A stretch of 64,000 nucleotides of DNA. Origin: Billgrantia ethanolica (GTDB lineage Bacteria; Pseudomonadota; Gammaproteobacteria; Pseudomonadales; Halomonadaceae). Shown in pieces: positions 36,186 to 45,183 of the stretch; within the stretch, counting starts at the first letter, position 1; each line of letters begins with the position of its first letter. Below the pieces are notes generated by a model. It was not told the origin of the DNA, did no database searches, and saw only the letters and a program-made list of their open reading frames with translations. The stretch lies in assembly GCF_021404305.1 (NCBI RefSeq), contig NZ_JABFTX010000005.1, positions 141,491-205,490 on the forward strand, read 5' to 3'. The translations under genes and the position numbers were made by a program.

Positions 36186-37543
36186 TAGGGTACCTCCGCT
36201 TCGGCATGAATGCGGTCGATGGCGGCCTGCAGCCGCGAGACGAACTGATCGGGAACCGAAGGGTGACAGGCGAGATAGAGATCGACCTCGTTGAAGGTGA
36301 ACAGAGGGCGCAGTGACAGGTCGGCTTCGGCGGCGAGGTAGTCGGCCGCCTGTGCCCCGGTGACCCAGACGTCGATTACTCCGCTCTGCAGACGATTGAC
36401 GTTTTCGCGCTCGGCGCTGGTGACGACGACGGGAATGCCTTGGCTGGCGACATATCGACCCACTGCGTCCTCACGAAAGCTGCCGACACGCAGCTCGGAC
36501 AGGTCCGTCAGCGAGTCGGCTGCGATGTCGGTGTTCTCCAGGGCGAAGGCGGTCCAGGTGCTGGAGGTCAGCGGCCCGATCCAGGTGAACAGGGATTCGC
36601 GCTCGGGTGTACGGGTCGTGGAGTAGACGCAGTGGCGTTCGCGCAGCTGGGCCTCGGTATAGGCGCGAGCCCAGGGCAGCAGGCGGAAGTCGGCCTCGAG
36701 GTCGGCGGCGTTCAGCGCCGTGCGCAGCAGCTCGGTGGACGAGCCGATGATGCTGCCGTGTTCATCCAGGTAGTTGTAGGGAGGGTACTCCTCGGTATTG
36801 AAGGCGATGGTGCCGCCGAGGATTTCACTCAGCACGCCGCCCTCGCGCAGGTTGTTCAGCGCCGCCTGCATCTTGGCCACCAGCTCGGGGTCCGTGTCCC
36901 GGTTCAGGGCGTAGTAGAGGTCGGATTCGCTGATGGTCAGGGCCGGGGTGTAGTCAGTGGTCGGCAGGCCCTCTTCATTCATCAGCCAGAAGGCCACGTC
37001 CTCGCCATAGGCCCACAGGTCGACCCGGCCCCGCTCGAGCATGCGTAGGGCACTGGCACCTGACATCGCCGCATGGATCTGGGTTTCCGGCACTCCGGCT
37101 TCCTGCAGCCGTTGGGCGCCGATGTCCTCGCGGATCACGGCAATACGGTAGTCACCGGCGATCACGTCGTCGATATCGTTCAACTGGATGCCGCTGCCGC
37201 GGCGAGCGATCAGGGCCACCCTGTCCGTGGCAATGGGCCCCACCCACTGGAACAGCTCCTCGCGCTGTTCGGTGCGGGTGGTGGAGAACAGCACCGTGCC
37301 GGGCTCGTTGAGGGCCGTCTCGTAACCGCGGGCCCAAGGATAGAACAGCACGTCCTCGCGGGACAGGGAGGTACCGGTTTCGGCGAAGATACGTTCGAGG
37401 AGTTCGATGGATATGCCTTCGAGTCGACCTTCCTGCCGATAATTGTAGGGTGGGTATTCCTCGGTGATGAAGGTCAGCTCCTCCAAGGCCTCTGCTGCTG
37501 AAAGCGGCAGCAGGACCAGCATCATCGTCAACCTTTTTCTCAT
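36185..37543 (-). CDS. Periplasmic binding protein with two tandem SBP_bac_3-like domains
   Basis: A 452-residue secreted protein (signal about 1-19, SAAEA) made of two homologous halves. EEYPPYNY occurs at 28-35 and again at 251-258; PWARGYE at 69 and PWARAY at 290; STTRT at 87 and 308. Each half resembles the amino-acid-type extracellular binding domain (family 3). Such proteins normally have one domain, so this is an in-frame duplication/fusion. It overlaps the GGDEF gene by one base, suggesting ligand binding feeds into cyclic di-GMP control. ATG 37543 is chosen for the signal peptide. Confidence 0.85.
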   Translation of the reverse strand: MRKRLTMMLVLLPLSAAEALEELTFITEEYPPYNYRQEGRLEGISIELLERIFAETGTSLSREDVLFYPWARGYETALNEPGTVLFSTTRTEQREELFQWVGPIATDRVALIARRGSGIQLNDIDDVIAGDYRIAVIREDIGAQRLQEAGVPETQIHAAMSGASALRMLERGRVDLWAYGEDVAFWLMNEEGLPTTDYTPALTISESDLYYALNRDTDPELVAKMQAALNNLREGGVLSEILGGTIAFNTEEYPPYNYLDEHGSIIGSSTELLRTALNAADLEADFRLLPWARAYTEAQLRERHCVYSTTRTPERESLFTWIGPLTSSTWTAFALENTDIAADSLTDLSELRVGSFREDAVGRYVASQGIPVVVTSAERENVNRLQSGVIDVWVTGAQAADYLAAEADLSLRPLFTFNEVDLYLACHPSVPDQFVSRLQAAIDRIHAEAEVP

Positions 37544-37729
37544 GCGTTCCCCACCCTGCCAGCTTGTTCTTTTGATTACTGTCTGGTGACGAGAGTCACG
37601 CTGCCAAGCGTCGACTTCCTGCCAGAGGGCAGATAACAGCGCCACCGGACAAAGCTGTTTAACTCAGGTTAACAGTGATAATGCCCGGCGGTGCGTGAGA
37701 AAGGAAGGATTCCACTCCACGCAAGACAA

Positions 37730-37751
37730 GCCGGCCCGAAGCCGGGCCGGC
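37730..37751 (-). terminator. Hairpin downstream of the sugar dehydrogenase
   Basis: A perfect 9-bp GC stem (37730-37738 with 37743-37751) lies 18 bp past the stop of the minus-strand dehydrogenase. The downstream run TTGTCTTG is weakly T-rich, so termination may be partial. Confidence 0.55.
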
Positions 37752-37768
37752 AAAATGTAGCGCACGTG

Positions 37769-38905
37769 TTACTCTTCCGGTTCGAGCCGATAGAGCGTGC
37801 CGTTATCGTCACCGATGAGGGCGTAGAGGTAACCCTCGGGGCCCTGGCGGATGTCGCGCACCGGCCCCAGCGATTCGTCGAGGAGCGCTTCCTTTTCTGT
37901 CACCTCATCGCCGTTCACTTCGAGGCGATAGATTTGACCGCTCTCCAGGCCGCCCACCAGCAGGTTGCCCTGCCACTGCGGGTAGCGTTCACCGTCGACC
38001 ACGGCCAGGCCTGCAGGAGAGACGTCCGAGGAGAAGCGATGCACGGGCTCGATGACCTCCTCGTCGGTGAACAGCTCACCGCTGGCGATGTCGTCGAGCA
38101 GGTCCGCGCCGGCGGCTTCCTCGCTGTCGTCGTCCTCCGGCCAGCCGTGATTCTCGCCGCTGCGAATGCGCATGAGCTCGTCATGTCCGTTGCCGCGGGC
38201 TTCCACGGCCCAGACGTCGCCTCTATCGCGATCCACGGCCAGCCCCAGCACGTGGCGATGGCCCCAGGAGTAGATCTCCGGCAGGTAGCCCACGTCCTCG
38301 AAGCGAGGATTGTCCTCGGGTGCCAGACCCTGAGGGCCGAGCCGCAGGATCGAGCCGGCGTGATCGTTGGTGTCCTGGGCCCGTTCGGGCGAGTCGCGGT
38401 CGCCGACCGACATCAGCAGGGTGTCGTCGCCCATCCAGGCCAGGCGTGAGCCGGCATGGGGGCCGGGCTCGGAGCGACGGTTCTCCTCGAACAGCTCTTC
38501 CACGTCCGTCAGCCGATTGCCGGCCAGGCGACCGCGGGCCAGGGCCGTGGCGGTGGAGTCGGCGTCGCCACTGGCATAGGTGAAGTAGATCCAGCCGGTA
38601 TCGGGATAGTCGGGCGAGGCGGCAATGTCGAGCAGCCCGCCCTGGTCGTCGCTCTGAATGCCGGGCAAGTCGTCGATCGTCTCCCTTTCGTCGTTGTAGA
38701 AGGTCTGAATCCGCCCGCCGCGCTCGCTGACCAAGTAGAGGCCACCAGGCAAGATAGCCACACCCCAGGGGCGCTCCAGCTCTTCCGCCACCGCTACCAG
38801 CCTCAGCGTCTGATGCTCGGTCGTCAATGTCACTTCGTCGGCGCTCGTTGCCGTGGCGAGCACGGCCAGTGCCAGCAGGGGGGTACCGCTCCAGCGTCCT
38901 TTCAT
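37769..38905 (-). CDS. PQQ-dependent sugar dehydrogenase (aldose dehydrogenase-like)
   Basis: A 378-residue secreted protein (signal about 1-21, TATSA) of the soluble six-bladed PQQ glucose/aldose dehydrogenase fold (YliI/Asd type). RPWGVAILPGG, QGGLLDIAASPDY, PGPHAGSRLAW and the ENHGWP motif are characteristic, with the active-site His in PHAG and PQQ-contacting residues following. It oxidises aldoses in the periplasm using PQQ made by the pqq operon elsewhere in the window. It is acidic, with many Asp/Glu, typical of secreted proteins in halophiles. Confidence 0.9.
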   Translation of the reverse strand: MKGRWSGTPLLALAVLATATSADEVTLTTEHQTLRLVAVAEELERPWGVAILPGGLYLVSERGGRIQTFYNDERETIDDLPGIQSDDQGGLLDIAASPDYPDTGWIYFTYASGDADSTATALARGRLAGNRLTDVEELFEENRRSEPGPHAGSRLAWMGDDTLLMSVGDRDSPERAQDTNDHAGSILRLGPQGLAPEDNPRFEDVGYLPEIYSWGHRHVLGLAVDRDRGDVWAVEARGNGHDELMRIRSGENHGWPEDDDSEEAAGADLLDDIASGELFTDEEVIEPVHRFSSDVSPAGLAVVDGERYPQWQGNLLVGGLESGQIYRLEVNGDEVTEKEALLDESLGPVRDIRQGPEGYLYALIGDDNGTLYRLEPEE

Positions 38906-39026
38906 GATTCACCTCCAGTCCATGTGTGACCCTCAGTGTAGTGAAAGCCGCCCCAGCGTCATTTTTGCGTCGGATTGCTGGTAGGCTAGCGCTTCGGGAA
39001 GGTCCCGCAGGCATGAGGAGAGTGGG

Positions 39027-40415
39027 ATGAGCGTGATACCGGCGGCCAGCAGTGCTGGCGCCAGGCAGCGGGCATCGAAGAAGGAGATCCTGGGCTGGGC
39101 GATGTTCGATTTCGCCAACCAGGCCTATACGCTGCTGATCATCACCGTGGTGTTCGGCGAGCTGTTCACTACCGTCATCGTCGGGGATCGCGGCGACGGC
39201 TTTCGTCTTGCCAACCTGCTGTGGAGCCTGGCTCTGGCGACGAGCTATCTGCTGGTGGTGATCACCGCACCGCTGTGCGGCGCGGTGATGGACTACCAGG
39301 CGGCCAAGAAGCGCTTCCTGTTCATCAGTTACATCGCCACCGTGATTGCTACGGCGCTGCTCTATTTCGTGGCCCCGGGCTACGTCATGCTGGGCGTGCT
39401 GCTGATCGTGGTGTCCAACTATGCCTACTCCATGGGCGAGTCGTTCATTGCCGCCTTTCTGCCCGACCTCGGCCCGCCGCAGGATCTGGGCAAGATCTCC
39501 GGTTTCGGCTGGGCGCTGGGCTACGTCGGCGGTCTGTTCGCAGCTGGCTTCACGCTGGTGGTGCTGGGGGAGGCCAGTGCCGACAACTTCGAGCGTATAC
39601 GCTGGGTCGGCCCCTTTGCCGCAGCGTTCTTCCTCATCACCGCCATTCCCACCTTTGTGTGGCTGAAGGAGCGCGGCACGCCTCAGCCGCACCGCAAGCG
39701 CTATCGGGAGATCGCCTGGGAGCGGGTCTCCACCACGCTCCATGAGCTGCGGCGTTTTCGCGATCTGGGCATCTTCCTGGTGTCGCTGCTGTTCTCCATG
39801 GCCGGGGTCTACATCATCATCGCCTTCGCCTTCATCTACGGCGCCCAGGTGATCGGCTGGGACGAGGCGGTGCGCAACATCATGTTCATCATCGTGCAGA
39901 TCACGGCGGCCGCCGGCGCGCTGGGCTTCGGCTTCATCCAGGATCGCATCGGCACCAAGTTCACCTACCAGCTGACCCTGCTGCTGTGGGTGGCGGCGAT
40001 TCTGGCCATCTGGGCCACACCGGAGGTCACCGCCTTCCTCAATGCCGCCTTCGGCCTCGACTGGGAGGCCCAGCACCTGTTCCTGTTCGTCGGCTGTCTG
40101 GCGGGGCTCTCACTGGGCTCCAGCCAGTCGGCCAGCCGCGCCCTGGTCGGGCTGTTTTCGCCGACGCGCAAGGCCGCCGAGTTCTTCGGTTTCTGGGGGC
40201 TGGCCAACAAGCTGGCCGGGGTCTTCGGCATCATCGCGCTCGGACTGCTGCAATCCGTGGTGGGGCTCCAGGCGTCGATCCTGTTGTGCGCGGCGCTGTT
40301 CATCGTAGCCATGCTCATCTGCCTGGCGGTCGACCAGGCCCGCGGGCAGCAGGCGGCGGCCGAATGGGAGGCGCATAACGGCGTCTCTGTGACCGACAAG
40401 GAAGCAACGACATGA
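39027..40415 (+). CDS. MFS transporter, UMF1 family
   Basis: A 462-residue transporter with 12 hydrophobic segments. The opening KKEILGWAMFDFANQAYTLL, and the GKISGFGWALGYVGG segment near residue 155, mark the UMF1 (Atg22-like) MFS branch. Substrate unknown; family members are called amino-acid or generic effluxers. Its stop overlaps the next gene by 4 bp. Confidence 0.9.
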   Translation: MSVIPAASSAGARQRASKKEILGWAMFDFANQAYTLLIITVVFGELFTTVIVGDRGDGFRLANLLWSLALATSYLLVVITAPLCGAVMDYQAAKKRFLFISYIATVIATALLYFVAPGYVMLGVLLIVVSNYAYSMGESFIAAFLPDLGPPQDLGKISGFGWALGYVGGLFAAGFTLVVLGEASADNFERIRWVGPFAAAFFLITAIPTFVWLKERGTPQPHRKRYREIAWERVSTTLHELRRFRDLGIFLVSLLFSMAGVYIIIAFAFIYGAQVIGWDEAVRNIMFIIVQITAAAGALGFGFIQDRIGTKFTYQLTLLLWVAAILAIWATPEVTAFLNAAFGLDWEAQHLFLFVGCLAGLSLGSSQSASRALVGLFSPTRKAAEFFGFWGLANKLAGVFGIIALGLLQSVVGLQASILLCAALFIVAMLICLAVDQARGQQAAAEWEAHNGVSVTDKEATT

Positions 40416-41161
40416 CGCTCGATTTCCTGCTGCTGGCACTGGTCGCGTTCACCTTCGTCGTGGCCGGCCTGGTCAAGGGAGTGATCGGCATGGGCATGCC
40501 CACGGTGTCGCTGGCGCTGCTCGCGGCCACGGTGGGCCTGCCCTCGGCCATGGCGCTGCTGCTGGCCCCCACCATCATCACCAACGTCTGGCAGGCACTG
40601 GTGGGGGGCTACCTGAAGCAGATCGTATGGCGCCTGTGGCCCTTCCTGCTGGCGTCGGTGGTCACCGTGTGGCTGGGCGTGGCCGTTCTGGCCCGGGTCG
40701 ACGTGCGCTGGCTCTCGGGGCTGCTCGGAGTGCTGATCGCCTTCTACGCCCTGGCCGGGCTGTTCAACCTCGGCCTGGGCAAGCTGGTCAGCCGCGGCCG
40801 GCATGCCGCGCCGGTCAACGGGGCGCTGACCGGCCTGCTCACCGGCATGACCGGCTCCTCGGTGTTTCCCGGTGTGGCCTACCTGCAGTCTCTCGGCCTG
40901 CCGCGGGACATGCTGATCCAGGCCATGGGGGTGCTGTTCGTGGTCACTACCATGGCTCTCGGTCTCTCCATGGGCGGCCAGCGCCTGCTCAGCGTGGAGC
41001 TGGGCCTGCTATCGCTGGGAGCGGTAGTACCGGCTCTGGTAGGCATGCAGCTTGGTCAGCGGCTGCGTCAACGGCTCTCGGAAACCACCTTCCGGCGGAT
41101 CTTTCTGAGCGGCCTGCTGGCCATGGGGGGCTACCTGCTGGCACGGTCGCTACTCGGCTAG
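40412..41161 (+). CDS. TSUP-family transporter (sulfite exporter TauE/SafE-like)
   Basis: A 249-residue membrane protein with about eight hydrophobic segments and two TSUP half-repeats: GLVKGVIGMGMPTVSLAL near residue 20 and a second Gly-rich LTGLLTGMTGSSVFPGVAYL near residue 140. The family moves sulfonates, sulfite or small organic anions. It is coupled to the UMF1 gene (ATGA). Substrate not inferable. Confidence 0.9.
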   Translation: MTLDFLLLALVAFTFVVAGLVKGVIGMGMPTVSLALLAATVGLPSAMALLLAPTIITNVWQALVGGYLKQIVWRLWPFLLASVVTVWLGVAVLARVDVRWLSGLLGVLIAFYALAGLFNLGLGKLVSRGRHAAPVNGALTGLLTGMTGSSVFPGVAYLQSLGLPRDMLIQAMGVLFVVTTMALGLSMGGQRLLSVELGLLSLGAVVPALVGMQLGQRLRQRLSETTFRRIFLSGLLAMGGYLLARSLLG

Positions 41162-41181
41162 GCGGGTAGCGACCGCTTGCT

Positions 41182-42414
41182 TCACTCGGCCAGGAACGCG
41201 CGGATGCGATCACCTGCCTGATCGATGCCGAGGACACCATCCAGGTGGCCACGCTTGCCTTCGAGGGTCACCAGTTCCACGTCAGCGCCACCGGCTTCGA
41301 TCATCTCGGCGGTCTTGCGTATGCCTTGCGGAGCGAAGACCAGATCGTTCTCGCTGTAGAGGATCAGGGTGGGTGCCTCGATGCGGGCGAGCCCCTCTTC
41401 CAGGCTTTCGCCGTGGCCGGCGATGAACGCCTGGTTGGCCTTGACCAAATAGAGCAGGTGGTTGGCGTCAGCCAGTTCGGCACGGGCCGCAGCGATGTCG
41501 TCGAGCGTCTGCTCGATGGCGTAGCGCGCGTCGAGCTCACGGGCCGGATCGGCATCCTCGTCGGCCCAGCTGCGGTCGAAAGTCTCGTTGGCCCAGAGCC
41601 AGTGGTTGGCGTTCAGCGTCACCAGCTTGAGCGCTTCGCGCAGCCCGTCCAGTGGCGGCTCGCCGTCATAGTAGTCGCCTTCGTTCCAGTTGGCGTCCAG
41701 GCGAATGGGGGCAGCCCAGGCGCTCAGGGTCGCCAGCAGCCAGGGATCGGCAGCGCCACCGCCGATCACCGGAATCAGCCGCTCGACCCGCTCGGGATAG
41801 GCGCTGGCCCACTCGTAGGCCTGCAGCGCTCCCATGGAAGGCCCCATCACGGCATGCAGCCGTTCGATGCCCTGGCTCTCGAGCAGGGCCTTCTGTACCT
41901 CGACGAAGTCGCGAATGGTGACCAGCGGAAAGTCGGTGCCCCAGGGCTCGCCGGTCTCGGGGTTGGGCGTGGCCGGTCCGGTGGTGGTGACGTTGGGGTC
42001 GTGGGCGTTGAGGTTGACCAGGGTGTCCGAGGCGATGATGTAGTACTCGTCGGTATCCAGTGGCTTGCCGGGACCGATGATGGCATCCCAGTAGCCGGGT
42101 GCCGCATCGTCTTCGGCGTAGCGGCCCGCGGCATGGCTGGTGCCGGAGAAGAAGTGGGTGATCAGGATGACGTTGTCCTTCTCCTCGTTGAGGGTGCCGT
42201 AGGCCTCCCAGCCGATGCGCACCGGCGCGATGGTGTCGCCGCCGATGGTGGTGTATTCGTCCATTTCGAAGACTTGCTTTTCCACCATTCCGTCCCATGC
42301 CGCCAGCGGCATGCTGGCCAGCAGGGCCGTGATCATGGCGGCACCGATCAGCGTCGGGGCAAGAGGGGAATGGCGCTGGGCAATCATGGTCGAATGTTCG
42401 ATGCGGTCGTGCAT
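41182..42414 (-). CDS. Secreted alpha/beta hydrolase, homoserine O-acetyltransferase-like
   Basis: A 410-residue alpha/beta-hydrolase of the MetX/homoserine acetyltransferase type: nucleophile GPSMGA (Ser193), the Asp in SENDLVF and the final GKRGHLDG histidine. Unlike cytoplasmic MetX it begins with a signal peptide or anchor (about 1-39, ITALLASMPLAAWDG), so it acts outside the cytoplasm and is unlikely to make methionine. ATG 42414 has AAGGATA upstream; ATG 42387 is possible. Substrate unknown, perhaps an ester or acyl compound. Confidence 0.8.
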   Translation of the reverse strand: MHDRIEHSTMIAQRHSPLAPTLIGAAMITALLASMPLAAWDGMVEKQVFEMDEYTTIGGDTIAPVRIGWEAYGTLNEEKDNVILITHFFSGTSHAAGRYAEDDAAPGYWDAIIGPGKPLDTDEYYIIASDTLVNLNAHDPNVTTTGPATPNPETGEPWGTDFPLVTIRDFVEVQKALLESQGIERLHAVMGPSMGALQAYEWASAYPERVERLIPVIGGGAADPWLLATLSAWAAPIRLDANWNEGDYYDGEPPLDGLREALKLVTLNANHWLWANETFDRSWADEDADPARELDARYAIEQTLDDIAAARAELADANHLLYLVKANQAFIAGHGESLEEGLARIEAPTLILYSENDLVFAPQGIRKTAEMIEAGGADVELVTLEGKRGHLDGVLGIDQAGDRIRAFLAE

Positions 42415-42579
42415 GTGGCTATCCTTGTCGTTATTGAATAGATGGACGTTATTGAATCGATAGATGTCTTGAAGCGACAGTCGTCGAAGCGCAGCCAAGG
42501 GAGGCGCAGCGCCGTTCAGTACAGACAGCCAGACCCAAAGTGTCAAAGCGGGCGAAGCCTGCCAATCGGGGGAAAAGAC

Positions 42580-43107
42580 ATGAACCGACAGAACGGTTCT
42601 ATCAGGCGTGCCGGCATGGGCATGATGCTGCTGTTCTGGGTATCGTTCATCGGCGTTGGCAGCTGGTGGTTCCACGGGTTTCTCGAGCAACAGCGCAATC
42701 CCAACGCGCACCTGGTCAACGCCGTGACCGGCTCCGACGAGCCAATCGTGCTGGAGCGCAACCGCTCCGGCCACTTCGTCGCCACCGGGCGTATCAACGG
42801 CGAGCCGATCGAGTTCCTGCTCGATACCGGTGCCACCTACGTGGCCGTTCCCGCCGAGTTTGCCGAGCGGCTTGGCCTGCAAAGTGCCGGTTCGGCCTGG
42901 TTCAACACCGCCAACGGACGTGTTCGCGGGGACCTCACCCGACTCGACGAGGTCAGTCTGGGCGGCTTCACAGCCACTAACGTCAATGGCTCCATCAGCC
43001 CCGGGCTCGAGGGCGAGGTGGCGCTGCTGGGGATGAGCTTCCTCAATCGTTTCGACATCGAGATTCGCGATGCCCGCATGATACTGCGCCCGGCGCAGCA
43101 GCCCTGA
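42580..43107 (+). CDS. Retropepsin-like aspartic protease, membrane-anchored
   Basis: A 175-residue protein with one N-terminal transmembrane segment (about 11-33) and a TIGR02281-type retropepsin domain. The catalytic motif is DTG at residues 82-84 within FLLDTGATYVAVP, and the typical LLGMSFLNRF segment lies near the C-terminus. One copy of the motif implies an active homodimer. A GGGGGA site precedes ATG 42580. It faces the periplasm if the N-terminus is cytoplasmic. Confidence 0.9.
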   Translation: MNRQNGSIRRAGMGMMLLFWVSFIGVGSWWFHGFLEQQRNPNAHLVNAVTGSDEPIVLERNRSGHFVATGRINGEPIEFLLDTGATYVAVPAEFAERLGLQSAGSAWFNTANGRVRGDLTRLDEVSLGGFTATNVNGSISPGLEGEVALLGMSFLNRFDIEIRDARMILRPAQQP

Positions 43108-43114
43108 GGATGTC

Positions 43115-44104
43115 ATGGCAAAGGAACTGAGAGGCCGCAAGGCCGGCAAGCCGAACCAGATACCCGCTCCGGGGTGGCTGGACGTGATCTGGCGGGTCAA
43201 GGAGCAGCTGGCGGACGACCACGTCAACATGCTGGCAGCCGGCATCGCCTTCTATTCGCTGCTATCGCTGTTTCCCGCCATGGCGGCGGTCATCTCGCTG
43301 TGGGCACTGGCCTTCGATCCGGTGGAGCTGGCCGAGCAGATCGCTGAGCTCGGCCGTTTCATGCCGCCCGGTGGAGCTCGCTTGATTACCGAGCAGGCCG
43401 AGGAGGTCGGCGCCAATACCGATACTGGACTCAGTCTGACGGCACTGCTCGGTCTGGCGGTGGCGATGTTCGTGGCATCCAAGGGGGTGCGCGGCCTGCT
43501 GGTCGGACTCAACGTGGTGTATGGCGAGGAGGAGCGGCGCGGCTTCGTGCATCGCATGCTGGTAGTGGCCACGCTGACTCTCGGGCTGATCGTGATCTCG
43601 CTCGGGGCGATCGGTGTCGTTGCGCTATTTCCACTGGTCGTCGGCTGGCTGGCCCTGGAGGGGCCCGTGGTCACCTTGATCAACTGGCTACGCTGGCCGG
43701 CCCTGCTGCTGTTGATGATGTTCGTGATCGCGGTGCTCTATCGCTACGGCCCCTATCGCAGCTCGCCGCGCTGGGAGTGGGTCAGCGTGGGCACCCTGGT
43801 GGCCACGCTACTGTGGCTGCTTGGCTCAGGCGGTCTGTCGCTCTACGTGAGCCAGTTCGCCAACATGGACGAGCTGTATGGCTCGCTCGGGGCGGTGGTG
43901 ATCCTGATGCTGTGGTTCTGGCTCTCCTCGTTCGTCGTATTGCTGGGCGCCGAGATCAACGCTGAAATGGAGCGTCAAACCAAGCGCGATACCACCGTGG
44001 GCGAACCCCGGCCCATGGGCGAGCGGGGCGCCTATGCCGCCGACACGCTGGGGCCGAGGCGCCCTTGGCAGCGCAACAAGCGACAGCAGGGAGAGGAATC
44101 ATGA
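43115..44104 (+). CDS. YihY/BrkB-family inner-membrane protein
   Basis: A 329-residue membrane protein of the YihY/virulence-factor BrkB family, with six hydrophobic segments. The NMLAAGIAFYSLLSLFPAM opening (about 30-48) and RYGPYRSSPRWEWVSVGTL (about 210-228) are diagnostic. Function is not established. It starts 7 bp after the aspartic protease and overlaps the next gene by 4 bp. Confidence 0.92.
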   Translation: MAKELRGRKAGKPNQIPAPGWLDVIWRVKEQLADDHVNMLAAGIAFYSLLSLFPAMAAVISLWALAFDPVELAEQIAELGRFMPPGGARLITEQAEEVGANTDTGLSLTALLGLAVAMFVASKGVRGLLVGLNVVYGEEERRGFVHRMLVVATLTLGLIVISLGAIGVVALFPLVVGWLALEGPVVTLINWLRWPALLLLMMFVIAVLYRYGPYRSSPRWEWVSVGTLVATLLWLLGSGGLSLYVSQFANMDELYGSLGAVVILMLWFWLSSFVVLLGAEINAEMERQTKRDTTVGEPRPMGERGAYAADTLGPRRPWQRNKRQQGEES

Positions 44105-45141
44105 GCCTGACCCGCCAGCTCAGCATCGAGCTTCCCATTCTTCAGGCGCCCATGGCCGGCGTGCAGGGCGCCACGCTGGCAGTGGCCGTGAGCGAGGCGG
44201 GGGGGCTTGGCGCCTTGCCCTGCGCCATGCTCACGCCGGAAGCCATGGCGGACAAGCTCCAGCGCATTCGCTCTGCCACCTCGCGGCCCCTCAACGTCAA
44301 CTTCTTCTGCCATGCGCCGCCGCTGCCGGACGAGGCGCGGCTCACACGCTGGCATCGGCTGCTGGCGCCTTACTATGCCGAGTACGGCCTCGATATCGAC
44401 AGCGTGCCGGCCGGCGCCGGGCGGCATCCGTTCGATCAGGCGGCGTGCGATGCCCTGGAGCCCTTCCGCCCGGAGGTGGTCAGCTTCCATTTCGGTCTGC
44501 CGGAGGCGGCGCTGATCGAGCGGGTCAAGGGCTGGGGAGCCGTGGTGCTCTCGTCCGCCACCACCGTCGAGGAGGCACGCTGGCTCGAGGCCCATGGGGC
44601 TGATGCGATCATCGCCCAGGGGCTTGAGGCGGGTGGCCACCGCGGCATGTTCCTCGACGAGGACGTCACCACCCAGCTCGGTACCTTTGCCCTGCTGCCG
44701 CAGGTAGTGGCGGCCGTGTCGCTGCCGGTGATAGCCGCCGGGGGGATTGCCGATGCGCGCGGCGTGGCTGCCGCCTTCGCACTGGGGGCATCGGCGGTCC
44801 AGGTCGGCACCGCCTTCCTATGCTGCCCCGAGGCTACTACCTCGGCGCTGCATCGCCGTGTGCTGCAGAGCGAGGCCGCGCGTCATACGGCGCTGACCAA
44901 CCTGTACACGGGGCGCCCCGCGCGGGGCATCATCACCCGGCTGATGCGCGAGCAGGGTCCGCTCAGCGAGGCAGTACCGGCCTTCCCGTTGGCCACCGCC
45001 GCCATTGCCCCGCTGCGCAGCGCCGCCGAGGCCGCGGGCAGCGCCGATTTTTCGCCGCTGTGGGCCGGACAGAACGCCAGCAGCTGTCGTGAAGTGCCGG
45101 CGGCCGAGGTGGTGCGCGCTCTCGCCGCAGGTTTGAGCTGA
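44101..45141 (+). CDS. Nitronate monooxygenase (NPD-type FMN enzyme)
   Basis: A 346-residue FMN TIM-barrel enzyme. PILQAPMAGVQG near residue 12 and AQGLEAGGHRGMF near residue 178 (with the FMN-binding Gly-rich turn and catalytic His region) define nitronate monooxygenase/2-nitropropane dioxygenase proteins, which detoxify propionate-3-nitronate. The starting ATG overlaps the BrkB gene. A real substrate is not proven from sequence. Confidence 0.9.
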   Translation: MSLTRQLSIELPILQAPMAGVQGATLAVAVSEAGGLGALPCAMLTPEAMADKLQRIRSATSRPLNVNFFCHAPPLPDEARLTRWHRLLAPYYAEYGLDIDSVPAGAGRHPFDQAACDALEPFRPEVVSFHFGLPEAALIERVKGWGAVVLSSATTVEEARWLEAHGADAIIAQGLEAGGHRGMFLDEDVTTQLGTFALLPQVVAAVSLPVIAAGGIADARGVAAAFALGASAVQVGTAFLCCPEATTSALHRRVLQSEAARHTALTNLYTGRPARGIITRLMREQGPLSEAVPAFPLATAAIAPLRSAAEAAGSADFSPLWAGQNASSCREVPAAEVVRALAAGLS

Positions 45142-45183
45142 GGCAGAGCTGGCGGGCGGCGGTGAGACTGATATCATGGATGC

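Noticed and set aside
38223..40076. 617-codon minus-strand frame across the sugar dehydrogenase and UMF1 transporter
   Set aside because: It runs partly antisense to a clear transporter and partly out of frame in a clear dehydrogenase; no recognisable domain.
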